A stretch of 64,000 nt of DNA, taken from the NCBI RefSeq assembly GCF_051020955.1, contig NW_027476334.1:238021-302020 (forward strand). Direction: 5' to 3'. A program made the position numbers and the translations under genes. Below are positions 39,266 through 52,200 of this stretch, one piece after another. The DNA comes from Megalopta genalis (taxonomy: Eukaryota; Arthropoda; Insecta; Hymenoptera; Halictidae). How positions within the stretch are numbered: position 1 is the stretch's first letter; each line of letters opens with the position of its first letter. Below the pieces are notes generated by a model. That model did no database searches. It saw only the letters and a list, made by a program, of their open reading frames with translations, and had not been told where the DNA came from.

Positions 39266-42200
39266 GGATTTGAAGCTAACTCGTTTGTTTCGCCTGCATT
39301 TGAAGCCATATCACTTACATTTTCAAGTATTTGAAGCTAAATCATTCGTTTCGCATGGATTTGAAGCTAAGCCATCAACTTCGCGTTGACTTGATGCTAA
39401 ATCATGTTTTTCGTTTGGACTTGAAGCAAACTCGTTTGTTTCGCATGTTGTTGAAGCTAAATCATGTATATCACAAGTATTTGAAGCTAAACCATTTGAT
39501 TCCCATGGATTTGAAGCTAAGCTTTCAACTTCGCATTGATTTGAATATAAGTCATGTGTTTCGCTTGGATTTGAAGCTAAGCCGTCAACTTCGCGTTGAC
39601 TTGATGATAAATCATGTTTTTCGCTTGGACTTGAAGCTAACTCGTTTGTTTCGCATGCTGTTGAAGCTAAATCATGTATATCACAAGTATTTGAAGCTAA
39701 ATCATTTGTTTCGCATGGATTCGAAGATTAGACTTCCACATCGCATTGATTTGAAGCTAAATCATGTGTTTCGCATGGATTTGAAGTTAACTCGTTTGTT
39801 TCGCATGCAGTTGAAGCTAAATCAAGTGTATCACAAGTATTTGAAGCCAAACCATTTGCTTCGCATGGATTCGAAGATCAGCCTTCTACTTCGCATTGAT
39901 TAGATGCTAATTCATATGTTTCGCATGGATTTGAAGCTAACTCGTTTGTTTCGCATGCAGTTGAAGCTGAATCATGTATATCACAAGTATTTGCACCTAA
40001 ACTATTCGTTTCGCATGGATTCGACGATAAGCCTTCCACTTCGCATTGATTTGAAACTAAATCATGTGTTTCGCATGGATTTGAATCGAACTCGTTTGTT
40101 TCCCATGCTGTTGAAGATAAATCATGTATATCACAAGTATTTGAAGTTAAAAAATATGTTTCGCATGGATTCGAAGATAACCCATGTACTTCGCATTGAT
40201 TTGAAGCTAAATCATGTGTTTCGCATGGATTTGTATCGAACTCGTTTGTTTCGCATGCTGTTGAAGCTAAATCACTTATATTCTCAAGTATGTGAAGCTA
40301 AATCATTCGTTTCGCATGGATTTGAAGCTAAGCCGTCAACTTCGCGTTGACTTGATGATAAATCATGTTTTTCGCTTGGACTTGAAGCTAACTCGTTTGT
40401 TTCGCATGCTGTTGAAGCTAAATCATGTATATCACAAGTATTTGAAGCTGAACTATTCGTTTCGCATGGATTCGAAGATAAGCCTTCCATTTCGCATTGA
40501 TTTGAAGCTAAATCATGTGTTTCGCATGGATTTGCAGTTAACTCGTTTGTTTCGCTTGCAGTTGAAGCTATATCATGTATATCACAAGTATTTGAAGCTA
40601 AACCATTTGTTTTGCATGGATTCGAAGATAAGCCTCCTACTTCGCATTGATTTGAAGCTAAATCATGTGTTCGCAGGAATTTGAAGCTAACTCGTTTGTT
40701 TCGCATGCTGTTGAAGCTAAATCATGTATATCACAAGTATTTGAAGCTATATCATATGTTTCGCATGGATTCGAAGATAACCCTTCTAATTCGCATTTAT
40801 TTGAAGCTAAATCATGTGTTTCGCATGGATTTGAAGCTAACTCGTTTGTTTCGCATGCTGTTGAAGCTAAGTCATGTATATCACAAGTATTTGAAGCTAA
40901 ATCATTTGATTCGCTTGGATTCGAAGATAAGCCTCCTACTTCGCATTGATTTGAGGCTAAATCATGTGTTTCGCTTGGATTTGAAGCTAACTCATTTGTT
41001 TCGCATGCGGTTGAAACTAAATCATGTATATCACAAGTATTTGAAGCTATATCGTATGTTTCGCATGGATTCGAAAATAACCCTTCTAATTCGCATTTAT
41101 TTGAAGCTAAATCATGTGTTTCGCATGGATTTGAAGCTAACTCGTTTGTTTCGCATGCTGTTGAAGCTAAGTCATGTATATCACAAGTATTTGAAGCTAA
41201 ATCATTTGATTCGCTTGGATTCGAAGATAAGCCTCCTACTTCGCATTGATTTGAGGCTAAATCATGTGTTTCGCTTGGATTTGAAGCTAACTCATTTGTT
41301 TCGCATGCGGTTGAAACTAAATCATGTATATCACAAGTATTTGAAGCTATATCATACGTTTCGCATGGATTCCAAGATAACCCTTCTAATTCGTATTGAT
41401 TTGAAGCTAATTCATGTGTTTCGCATGGATTTGAAGTTAACTCGTTTCTTTCGCATGCTGTTGAAGCTAAATCATGTATATCACAAGTATTTGAAGCTAA
41501 ACCATTTGCTTCGCATGGATTCGAAGATCAGCCTTCTACTTCGCATTGATTTGATGCTAAATCATTTGTTTCGCAAGGATTTGAAGCTAACTCGTTTGTT
41601 TCGCATGCTGTTGAAGCTAAATCATGTATATCACAAGTATTTGAAGCTAAACCATTTGTATCGCATGGAATCGAAGATAAGCCACCTACTTCGCATTGAT
41701 TTGAAGCAAAATCATGTGATTCTCATGGATTTGAAGCTGACTCGTTTATTTCGCATGCTGTTGAAGCTAAATCAAGTGTATCACAAGTATTTGAAGATAA
41801 CAATTTGCTTCGCATGGATTCAAAGATCAGCCTTCTACTTCGCATTGATTAGATGCTAAAACATGTGTTTCGCATGGGTTTGAAGCTAACTCGTTTGTTT
41901 CACCTGCATTTGAAGCTATATCACTTATATTCTCAAGTATGTGAAGCTAAATCATTCGTTTCGCATGGATTTGAAGCTAAGCCGTCAACTTCGCGTTGAC
42001 TTGATGATAAATCATGTTTTTCGCTTGGACTTGAAGCTAACTCGTTTGTTTCGCATGCTGTTGAAGCTAAATCATGTATATCACAAGTATTTGAAGCTGA
42101 ACTATTCGTTTCGCATGGATTCCAAGATAACCCTTCTAATTCGCATTGATTTGAAGCTAAATCATGAGTTTCGCATGGATTTGTAGCTAACTCATTTGTT

Positions 42201-44116
42201 TCGCATGCTGTTGAAGCTAAATCATGTATATCACAAGTATTTGAAGCTAAACCATTTGTATCGCATGGAATCGAAGATAAGCCACCTATTTCGCATTGAT
42301 TTGAAGCAAAATCATGTGTTTCTCATGGATTTGAAGCTGACTCGTTTATTTCGCATGCTGTTGAAGCTAAATCAAGTGTATCACAAGTATTTGAATCCAA
42401 ATCATGTGCTTCGCATTGATTTGAAGCTAAATCATGTGTTTCTCATGGATTTGAAGTTAACTCGTTTGTTTCGCATGCAGTTGAAGCTAAATCAAGTGTA
42501 TCACAAGTATTTGAAGCTAAACCATTTGCTTCGCATGGATTGCGAAGATCAGCCTTCTACTTCTCATTGATTAGATGCTAAATCATGCGTTCCGCATGGG
42601 TTTGAAGCTAACTCGTTTGTTTCGCCTGCATTTGAAGCTATAGCACTTATATTCTCAAGTATGTGTAGCTAAATCATTCGTTTCGCATGGATTTGAAGCT
42701 AAGCCGTCAACTTCGCGTTGACTTGATTATAAAACACGTTTTTCGCTTGGACTTGAATTAACTCGTTTGCTTCGCATCCTTTTGAAGGTAAATCATGTAT
42801 ATCACAAGTATTAGAAGCTAAACCATTTGTTTCGCATGGATTCCAAGATAACCCTTCTAATTCTCATTCATTTGAAGCAAAATCATGAGTTTCGCATGGA
42901 TTTGATGCTAACTCGTTTGTATCGCATGCTGTTGAAGCTAAATCACGTATATCACAAGTATTTGAAGCTAAACCATTTGTTTCGCATGGATTCGAAGATA
43001 AGCCTCCTATTTCGCATTGATTTGAAGCTAAATCATGTGTTCGCATGGATTTGAAGCTAACTCGTATGGTTCGCATGCTGTTGAAGCTAAATCAAGTGTA
43101 TCACAAGTATTTGAAGCTAAACCATTTGTTTTGCATGGATTCGAAGATAAGCCTCCTACTTCGCATTGATTTGAAGCTAAATCATGTGTTCGCATGAATT
43201 TGAAGCTAACTCGTTTGTTTTGTTTGTAGTTGAAGCTAAATCATGTATATCACAGGTATATCAAGGTAATCCATTTGTGCCGCATTTATTCGAAGCTAAG
43301 CCTTCTACTTCGCATTGATTTGAGGCTAAATCATGTGTTTCGCTTGGATTTGAAGCTAACTCGTTTCTTTCGCATGCGGTTGAAACTAAATCATGTATAT
43401 CACAAGTATTTGAAGCTAAACCATTTGCTTCGCATGGATTCGAAGATCAGCCTTCTACTTCGCATTGATTTGATGCTAAATCATTTGTTTCGCAAGGATT
43501 TGAAGCTAACTCGTTTGTTTCGCATGCTGTTGAAGCTAAATCATGTATATCACAAGTATTTGAAGCTAAACCATTTGTATCGCATGGAATCGAAGATAAG
43601 CCACCTACTTCGCATTGATTTGAAGCAAAATCATGTGATTCTCATGGATTTGAAGCTGACTCGTTTATTTCGCATGCTGTTGAAGCTAAATCAAGTGTAT
43701 CACAAGTATTTGAAGATAACAATTTGCTTCGCATGGATTCAAAGATCAGCCTTCTACTTCGCATTGATTAGATGCTAAAACATGTGTTTCGCATGGGTTT
43801 GAAGCTAACTCGTTTGTTTCACCTGCATTTGAAGCTATATCACTTATATTCTCAAGTATGTGAAGCTAAATCATTCGTTTTGCATGGATTTGAAGCTAAG
43901 CTGTTAACTTCGCGTTGACTTGATGATAAATCATGTTTTTCGCTTGGACTTGAAGCTAACTCGTTTGTTTCGCATGCTGTTGAAGCTAAATCATGTATAT
44001 CACAAGTATTTGAAGCTGAACTATTCGTTTCGCATGGATTCCAAGATAACCCTTCTAATTCGCATTGATTTGAAGCAAAATCATGTGTTTCTCATGGATT
44101 TGAAGCTGACTCGTTT
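39266..44116. repeat. Satellite mosaic with a 300-base local duplication and a degenerate stretch
   Basis: About 39,570-40,230 repeats 34,325-34,985 at an offset of about 5,246, and about 40,408-40,740 repeats 35,007-35,340. Within it, 40,741-41,040 is repeated as 41,041-41,340, an exact two-unit tandem duplication with a few changes (atcatatg against atcgtatg). About 41,725-42,100 recurs at about 43,644-44,020. Between about 42,590 and 43,300 the monomers are less regular than elsewhere, for example gattataaaacacg, gaattaactcg and tcgcatccttttgaagg. Confidence 0.83.
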
Positions 44117-46665
44117 ATTTCGCATGCTGTTGAAACTAAATCATGTATATCACAAGTATTTGAAGCTATATCATACGTTTCGCATGGATTCCAAGATAAC
44201 CCTTCTCATTCGTATTGATTTGAAGCTAATTCATGTGTTTCGCATGGATTTGAAGTTAACTCGTTTCTTTCGCATGCTGTTGAAGCTAAATCATGTATAT
44301 CACAAGTATTTGAAGCTAAACCATTTGCTTCGCATGGATTCGAAGATCAGCCTTCTACTTCGCATTGATTTGATGCTAAATCATTTGTTTCGCAAGGATT
44401 TGAAGCTAACTCGTTTGTTTCGCATGCTGTTGAAGCTAAATCATGTATATCACAAGTATTTGAAGCTAAACCATTTGTATCGCATGGAATCGAAGATAAG
44501 CCACCTACTTCGCATTGATTTGAAGCAAAATCATGTGATTCTCATGGATTTGAAGCTGCCTCGTTTATTTCGCATGCTGTTGAAGCTAAATCAAGTGTAT
44601 CACAAGTAATTGAAGATAACAATTTGCTTCGCATGGATTCAAAGATCAGCCTTCTACTTCGCATTGATTAGATGCTAAAACATGTGTTTCGCATGGGTTT
44701 GAAGCTAACTCGTTTGTTTCACCTGCATTTGAAGCTATATCACTTATATTCTCAAGTATGTGAAGCTAAATCATTCGTTTCGCATGGATTTGAAGCTAAG
44801 CCGTCAACTTCGCGTTGACTTGATGATAAATCATGTTTTTCGCTTGGACTTGAAGCTAACTCGTTTGTTTCGCATGCTGTTGAAGCTAAATCAAGTGTAT
44901 CACAAGTATTTGAATCCAAATCATGTGCTTCGCATGGATTTGAAGCTAACTCGTTTGTTTCGCATGCAGTTGAAGCTGAATCATGTATATCACAAGCATT
45001 TGAACGTAACTATTCGTTTCGCATGGATTCGAAGATAAGCCTTCCACTTCGCATTGATTTGAAGCTAAATCATCGGTTCCGCATGGATTTGAAGCTAAGC
45101 CATCAACTTCGCGTTGACTTGATGCTAAATCATGTTTTTCGTTTGAACTTGAAGCAAACTCGTTTGTTTCGCATGTTGTTGAAGCTAAATCATGTATATC
45201 ACAAGTATTTGAAGCTAAACCATTTGATTCCCATGGATTTGAAGCTAAGCTTTCAACTTCGCATTGATTTGAATATAAGTCATGTGTTTCGCTTGGATTT
45301 GAAGCTAACTCCTTTGTTTCGCATGCTGTTGAAGCTAAATCATGTATATCACAAGTATTTGAAGCTAAATCATTTGTTTCGCATGGATTCGAAGATTAGA
45401 CTTCCACATCGCATTGATTTGAAGCTAAATCATGTGTTTCGCATGGATTTGAAGTTAACTCGTTTGTTTCGCATGCAGTTGAAGCTAAATCAAGTGTATC
45501 ACAAGTATTTGAAGCCAAACCATTTGCTTCGCATGGATTCGAAGATCAGCCTTCTACTTCGCATTGATTAGATGCTAATTCATATGTTTCGCATGGATTT
45601 GAAGCTAACTCGTTTGTTTCGCATGCAGTTGAAGCTGAATCATGTATATCACAAGTATTTGCACCTAAACTATTCGTTTCGCATGGATTCGACGATAAGC
45701 CTTCCACTTCGCATTGATTTGAAACTAAATCATGTGTTTCGCATGGATTTGAATCGAACTCGTTTGTTTCCCATGCTGTTGAAGATAAATCATGTATATC
45801 ACAAGTATTTGAAGTTAAAAAATATGTTTCGCATGGATTCGAAGATAACCCATGTACTTCGCATTGATTTGAAGCTAAATCATGTGTTTCGCATGGATTT
45901 GTATCGAACTCGTTTGTTTCGCATGCTGTTGAAGCTAAATCATGTATATCACAAGTATTTGAAGCTGAACTATTCGTTTCGCATGGATTCGAAGATAAGC
46001 CTTCCATTTCGCATTGATTTGAAGCTAAATCATGTGTTTCGCATGGATTTGCAGTTAACTCGTTTGTTTCGCTTGCAGTTGAAGCTATATCATGTATATC
46101 ACAAGTATTTGAAGCTAAACCATTTGCTTCGCATGGATTCGAAGATCAGCCTTCTACTTCGCATTGATTTGATGCTAAATCATTTGTTTCGCAAGGATTT
46201 GAAGCTAACTCGTTTGTTTTTCATGCTGTTGAAGCTAAATCATGTATATCACAAGTATTTGAAGCTAAACCATTTGTATCGCATGGAATCGAAGATAAGC
46301 CACCTACTTCGCATTGATTTGAAGCAAAATCATGTGATTCTCATGGATTTGAAGCTGCCTCGTTTATTTCGCATGCTGTTGAAGCTAAATCAAGTGTATC
46401 ACAAGTAATTGAAGATAACAATTTGCTTCGCATGGATTCAAAGATCAGCCTTCTACTTCGCATTGATTAGATGCTAAAACATGTGTTTCGCATGGGTTTG
46501 AAGCTAACTCGTTTGTTTCACCTGCATTTGAAGCTATATCACTTATATTCTCAAGTATGTGAAGCTAAATCATTCGTTTCGCATGGATTTGAAGCTAAGC
46601 TGTCAACTTCGCGTTGACTTGATGATAAATCATGTTTTTCGCTTGGACTTGAAGCTAACTCGTTT
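44117..46665. repeat. 2,549-base higher-order unit, copy 1
   Basis: Variants from about 44,117 recur at an offset of 2,549, which is 85 monomers minus one base. The start is marked by gttgaaactaaatcatg followed by atatcatacg and cccttctcattcg. The first about 600 bases show a handful of differences from copy 2 (caaggatttgaag against caaggatgtgaag, catggaatcg against catagaatcg, gctgcctcg against gctgactcg). From about 44,760 to 46,410 I saw no difference. Confidence 0.88.
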
Positions 46666-49214
46666 GTTTCGCATGCTGTTGAAACTAAATCATGTATATC
46701 ACAAGTATTTGAAGCTATATCATACGTTTCGCATGGATTCCAAGATAACCCTTCTCATTCGTATTGATTTGAAGCTAATTCATGTGTTTCGCATGGATTT
46801 GAAGTTAACTCGTTTCTTTCGCATGCTGTTGAAGCTAAATCATGTATATCACAAGTATTTGAAGCTAAACCATTTGCTTCGCATGGATTCGAAGATCAGC
46901 CTTCTACTTCGCATTGATTTGATGCTAAATCATTTGTTTCGCAAGGATGTGAAGCTAACTCGTTTGTTTCGCATGCTGTTGAAGCTAAATCATGTATATC
47001 ACAAGTATTTGAAGCTAAACCATTTGTATCGCATAGAATCGAAGATAAGCCACCTACTTCGCATTGATATGAAGCAAAATCATGTGATTCTCATGGATTT
47101 GAAGCTGACTCGTTTATTTCGCATGCTGTTGAAGCTAAATCAAGTGTATCACAAGTATTTGAAGATAACAATTTGCTTCGCATGGATTCAAAGATCAGCC
47201 TTCTACTTCGCATTGATTAGATGCTAAAACATGTGTTTCGCATGGGTTTGAAGCTAACTCGTTTGTTTCACCTGCATTTGAAGCTATATCACTTATATTC
47301 TCAAGTATGTGAAGCTAAATCATTCGTTTCGCATGGATTTGAAGCTAAGCCGTCAACTTCGCGTTGACTTGATGATAAATCATGTTTTTCGCTTGGACTT
47401 GAAGCTAACTCGTTTGTTTCGCATGCTGTTGAAGCTAAATCAAGTGTATCACAAGTATTTGAATCCAAATCATGTGCTTCGCATGGATTTGAAGCTAACT
47501 CGTTTGTTTCGCATGCAGTTGAAGCTGAATCATGTATATCACAAGCATTTGAACGTAACTATTCGTTTCGCATGGATTCGAAGATAAGCCTTCCACTTCG
47601 CATTGATTTGAAGCTAAATCATCGGTTCCGCATGGATTTGAAGCTAAGCCATCAACTTCGCGTTGACTTGATGCTAAATCATGTTTTTCGTTTGAACTTG
47701 AAGCAAACTCGTTTGTTTCGCATGTTGTTGAAGCTAAATCATGTATATCACAAGTATTTGAAGCTAAACCATTTGATTCCCATGGATTTGAAGCTAAGCT
47801 TTCAACTTCGCATTGATTTGAATATAAGTCATGTGTTTCGCTTGGATTTGAAGCTAACTCCTTTGTTTCGCATGCTGTTGAAGCTAAATCATGTATATCA
47901 CAAGTATTTGAAGCTAAATCATTTGTTTCGCATGGATTCGAAGATTAGACTTCCACATCGCATTGATTTGAAGCTAAATCATGTGTTTCGCATGGATTTG
48001 AAGTTAACTCGTTTGTTTCGCATGCAGTTGAAGCTAAATCAAGTGTATCACAAGTATTTGAAGCCAAACCATTTGCTTCGCATGGATTCGAAGATCAGCC
48101 TTCTACTTCGCATTGATTAGATGCTAATTCATATGTTTCGCATGGATTTGAAGCTAACTCGTTTGTTTCGCATGCAGTTGAAGCTGAATCATGTATATCA
48201 CAAGTATTTGCACCTAAACTATTCGTTTCGCATGGATTCGACGATAAGCCTTCCACTTCGCATTGATTTGAAACTAAATCATGTGTTTCGCATGGATTTG
48301 AATCGAACTCGTTTGTTTCCCATGCTGTTGAAGATAAATCATGTATATCACAAGTATTTGAAGTTAAAAAATATGTTTCGCATGGATTCGAAGATAACCC
48401 ATGTACTTCGCATTGATTTGAAGCTAAATCATGTGTTTCGCATGGATTTGTATCGAACTCGTTTGTTTCGCATGCTGTTGAAGCTAAATCATGTATATCA
48501 CAAGTATTTGAAGCTGAACTATTCGTTTCGCATGGATTCGAAGATAAGCCTTCCATTTCGCATTGATTTGAAGCTAAATCATGTGTTTCGCATGGATTTG
48601 CAGTTAACTCGTTTGTTTCGCTTGCAGTTGAAGCTATATCATGTATATCACAAGTATTTGAAGCTAAACCATTTGCTTCGCATGGATTCGAAGATCAGCC
48701 TTCTACTTCGCATTGATTTGATGCTAAATCATTTGTTTCGCAAGGATTTGAAGCTAACTCGTTTGTTTTTCATGCTGTTGAAGCTAAATCATGTATATCA
48801 CAAGTATTTGAAGCTAAACCATTTGTATCGCATGGAATCGAAGATAAGCCACCTACTTCGCATTGATTTGAAGCAAAATCATGTGATTCTCATGGATTTG
48901 AAGCTGCCTCGTTTATTTCGCATGCTGTTGAAGCTAAATCAAGTGTATCACAAGTAATTGAAGATAACAATTTGCTTCGCATGGATTCAAAGATCAGCCT
49001 TCTACTTCGCATTGATTAGATGCTAAAACATGTGTTTCGCATGGGTTTGAAGCTAACTCGTTTGTTTCACCTGCATTTGAAGCTATATCACTTATATTCT
49101 CAAGTATGTGAAGCTAAATCATTCGTTTCGCATGGATTTGAAGCTAAGCTGTCAACTTCGCGTTGACTTGATGATAAATCATGTTTTTCGCTTGGACTTG
49201 AAGCTAACTCGTTT
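46666..49214. repeat. 2,549-base higher-order unit, copy 2
   Basis: Follows copy 1 without a gap. The same order continues a further about 770 bases into the next region (to about 49,985), making a third, partial copy. A difference from that partial copy lies near 47,069 (cattgatatgaagc here, cattgatttgaagc near 49,617). The open frame at 48,121-48,957 is a pure repeat translation identical to that at 45,572-46,408. Confidence 0.88.
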
Positions 49215-52200
49215 GTTTCGCATGCTGTTGAAACTAAATCATGTATATCACAAGTATTTGAAGCTATATCATACGTTTCGCATGGATTCCAAGATAACCC
49301 TTCTCATTCGTATTGATTTGAAGCTAATTCATGTGTTTCGCATGGATTTGAAGTTAACTCGTTTCTTTCGCATGCTGTTGAAGCTAAATCATGTATATCA
49401 CAAGTATTTGAAGCTAAACCATTTGCTTCGCATGGATTCGAAGATCAGCCTTCTACTTCGCATTGATTTGATGCTAAATCATTTGTTTCGCAAGGATGTG
49501 AAGCTAACTCGTTTGTTTCGCATGCTGTTGAAGCTAAATCATGTATATCACAAGTATTTGAAGCTAAACCATTTGTATCGCATAGAATCGAAGATAAGCC
49601 ACCTACTTCGCATTGATTTGAAGCAAAATCATGTGATTCTCATGGATTTGAAGCTGACTCGTTTATTTCGCATGCTGTTGAAGCTAAATCAAGTGTATCA
49701 CAAGTATTTGAAGATAACAATTTGCTTCGCATGGATTCAAAGATCAGCCTTCTACTTCGCATTGATTAGATGCTAAAACATGTGTTTCGCATGGGTTTGA
49801 AGCTAACTCGTTTGTTTCACCTGCATTTGAAGCTATATCACTTATATTCTCAAGTATGTGAAGCTAAATCATTCGTTTCGCATGGATTTGAAGCTAAGCC
49901 GTCAACTTCGCGTTGACTTGATGATAAATCATGTTTTTCGCTTGGACTTGAAGCTAACTCGTTTGTTTCGCATGCTGTTGAAGCTAAATCATGTATATCA
50001 CAAGTATTTGAAGCTGAACTATTCGTTTCGCATGGATTCCAAGATAACCCTTCTAATTCGCATTGATTTGAAGCAAAATCATGTGTTTCTCATGGATTTG
50101 AAGCTGACTCGTTTATTTCGCATGCTGTTGAAGCTAAATCAAGTGTATCACAAGTATTTGAAGCTAAATCATTTGTTTCGCATGGATTCGAAGATTAGCC
50201 TTAAAACATCGCATTGATTTGAAGCTAAATCATGTGTTTCTCATGGATTTGAAGTTAACTCGTTTGTTTCGCATGCAGTTGAAGCTAAATCAAGTGTATC
50301 ACAAGTATTTGAAGCTAAACCATTTGCTTCGCATGGATTGCGAAGATCAGCCTTCTACTTCTCATTGATTAGATGCTAAATCATGCGTTTCGCATGGGTT
50401 TGAAGCTAACTCGTTTGTTTCGCCTGCATTTGAAGCTATAGCACTTATATTCTCAAGTATGTGAAGCTAAATCATTCGTTTCGCATGGATTTGAAGCTAA
50501 GCCGCCAACTTCGCGTTGACTTGATGATAAATCATGTTTTTCGCTTGGACTTGAAGCTAACTCGTTTGTTTCGCATGCTGTTGAAGCTAAATCATGTATA
50601 TCACAAGTATTTGAAGCTAAATCATTTGTTTCGCATGGATTCGAAGATTAGACTTCCACATCGCATTGATTTGAAGCTAAATCATGTGTTTCGCATGGAT
50701 TTGAAGTTAACTCGTTTGTTTCGCATGCAGTTGAAGCTAAATCAAGTGTATCACAAGTATTTGAAGCCAAACCATTTGCTTCGCATGGATTCGAAGATCA
50801 GCCTTCTACTTCGCATTGATTAGATGCTAATTCATATGTTTCGCATGGATTTGAAGCTAACTCGTTTGTTTCGCATGCAGTTGAAGCTGAATCATGTATA
50901 TCACAAGTATTTGCACCTAAACTATTCGTTTCGCATGGATTCGAGGATAAGCCTTCCACTTCGCATTGATTTGAAACTAAATCATGTGTTTCGCATGGAT
51001 TTGAATCGAACTCGTTTGTTTCCCATGCTGTTGAAGATAAATCATGTATATCACAAGTATTTGAAGTTAAAAAATTTGTTTCGCATGGATTCGAAGATAA
51101 CCCATGTACTTCGCATTGATTTGAAGCTAAATCATGTGTTTCGCATGGATTTGAAGCTGAACTATTCGTTTCGCATGGATTCGAAGATAAGCCTTCCATT
51201 TCGCATTGATTTGAAGCTAAATCATGTGTTTCGCATGGATTTGCAGTTAACTCGTTTGTTTCGCTTGCAGTTGAAGCTATATCATGTATATCACAAGTAT
51301 TTGAAGCTAAACCATTTGTTTTGCATGGATTCGAAGATAAGCCTACTACTTCGCATTGATTTGAAGCTAAATCATGTGTTCGCATGAATTTGAAGCTATC
51401 TCGTTTGTTTCGCATGCTGTTGAAGCTAAATCATGTATATCACAAGTATTTGAAGCTATATCATATGTTTCGCATGGATTCGAAGATAACCCTTCTAATT
51501 CGCATTTATTTGAAGCTAAATCATGTGTTTCGCATGGATTTGAAGCTAGCTCGTTTGTTTCGCATGCTGTTGAAGCTAAGTCATGTATATCACAAGTATT
51601 TGAAGCTAAATCATTTGATTCGCTTGGATTCCAAGATAACCCTTCTAATTCGTATTGATTTGAAGCTAATTCATGTGTTTCGCATGGATTTGAAGTTAAC
51701 TCGTTTCTTTCGCATGCTGTTGAAGCTAAATCATGTATATCACAAGTATTTGAAGCTAAACCATTTGCTTCGCATGGATTCTAAGATCAGCCTTCTACTT
51801 CGCATTGATTTGATGCTAAATCATTTGTTTCGCAATGATTTGAAGCTAACTCGTTTGTTTCGCATGCTGTTGAAGCTAAATCATGTATATCACAAGTATT
51901 TGAAGCTAAACCATTTGTATCGCATGGAATCGAAGATAAGCGTCCTACTTCGCATTGATTTGAAGCTAAATCATGTTTTCCGCATGGATTTTAAGCTAAC
52001 TCGTTTGTTTCGCATGCAGTTGAAGCTAAATCATGTATATCACAAGTATTTGAAGCTAAACCATTTGTATCGCATGGGATCGAAGATAAGCCTCCTACTT
52101 CGCATTGATTTGAAGCTAAATCATGTGTTTCGCATGGATTTGAAGCTAACTCGTTTGTTTCGCATGCTGTTGAAGCTAAATCATATATATCACAAGTATT

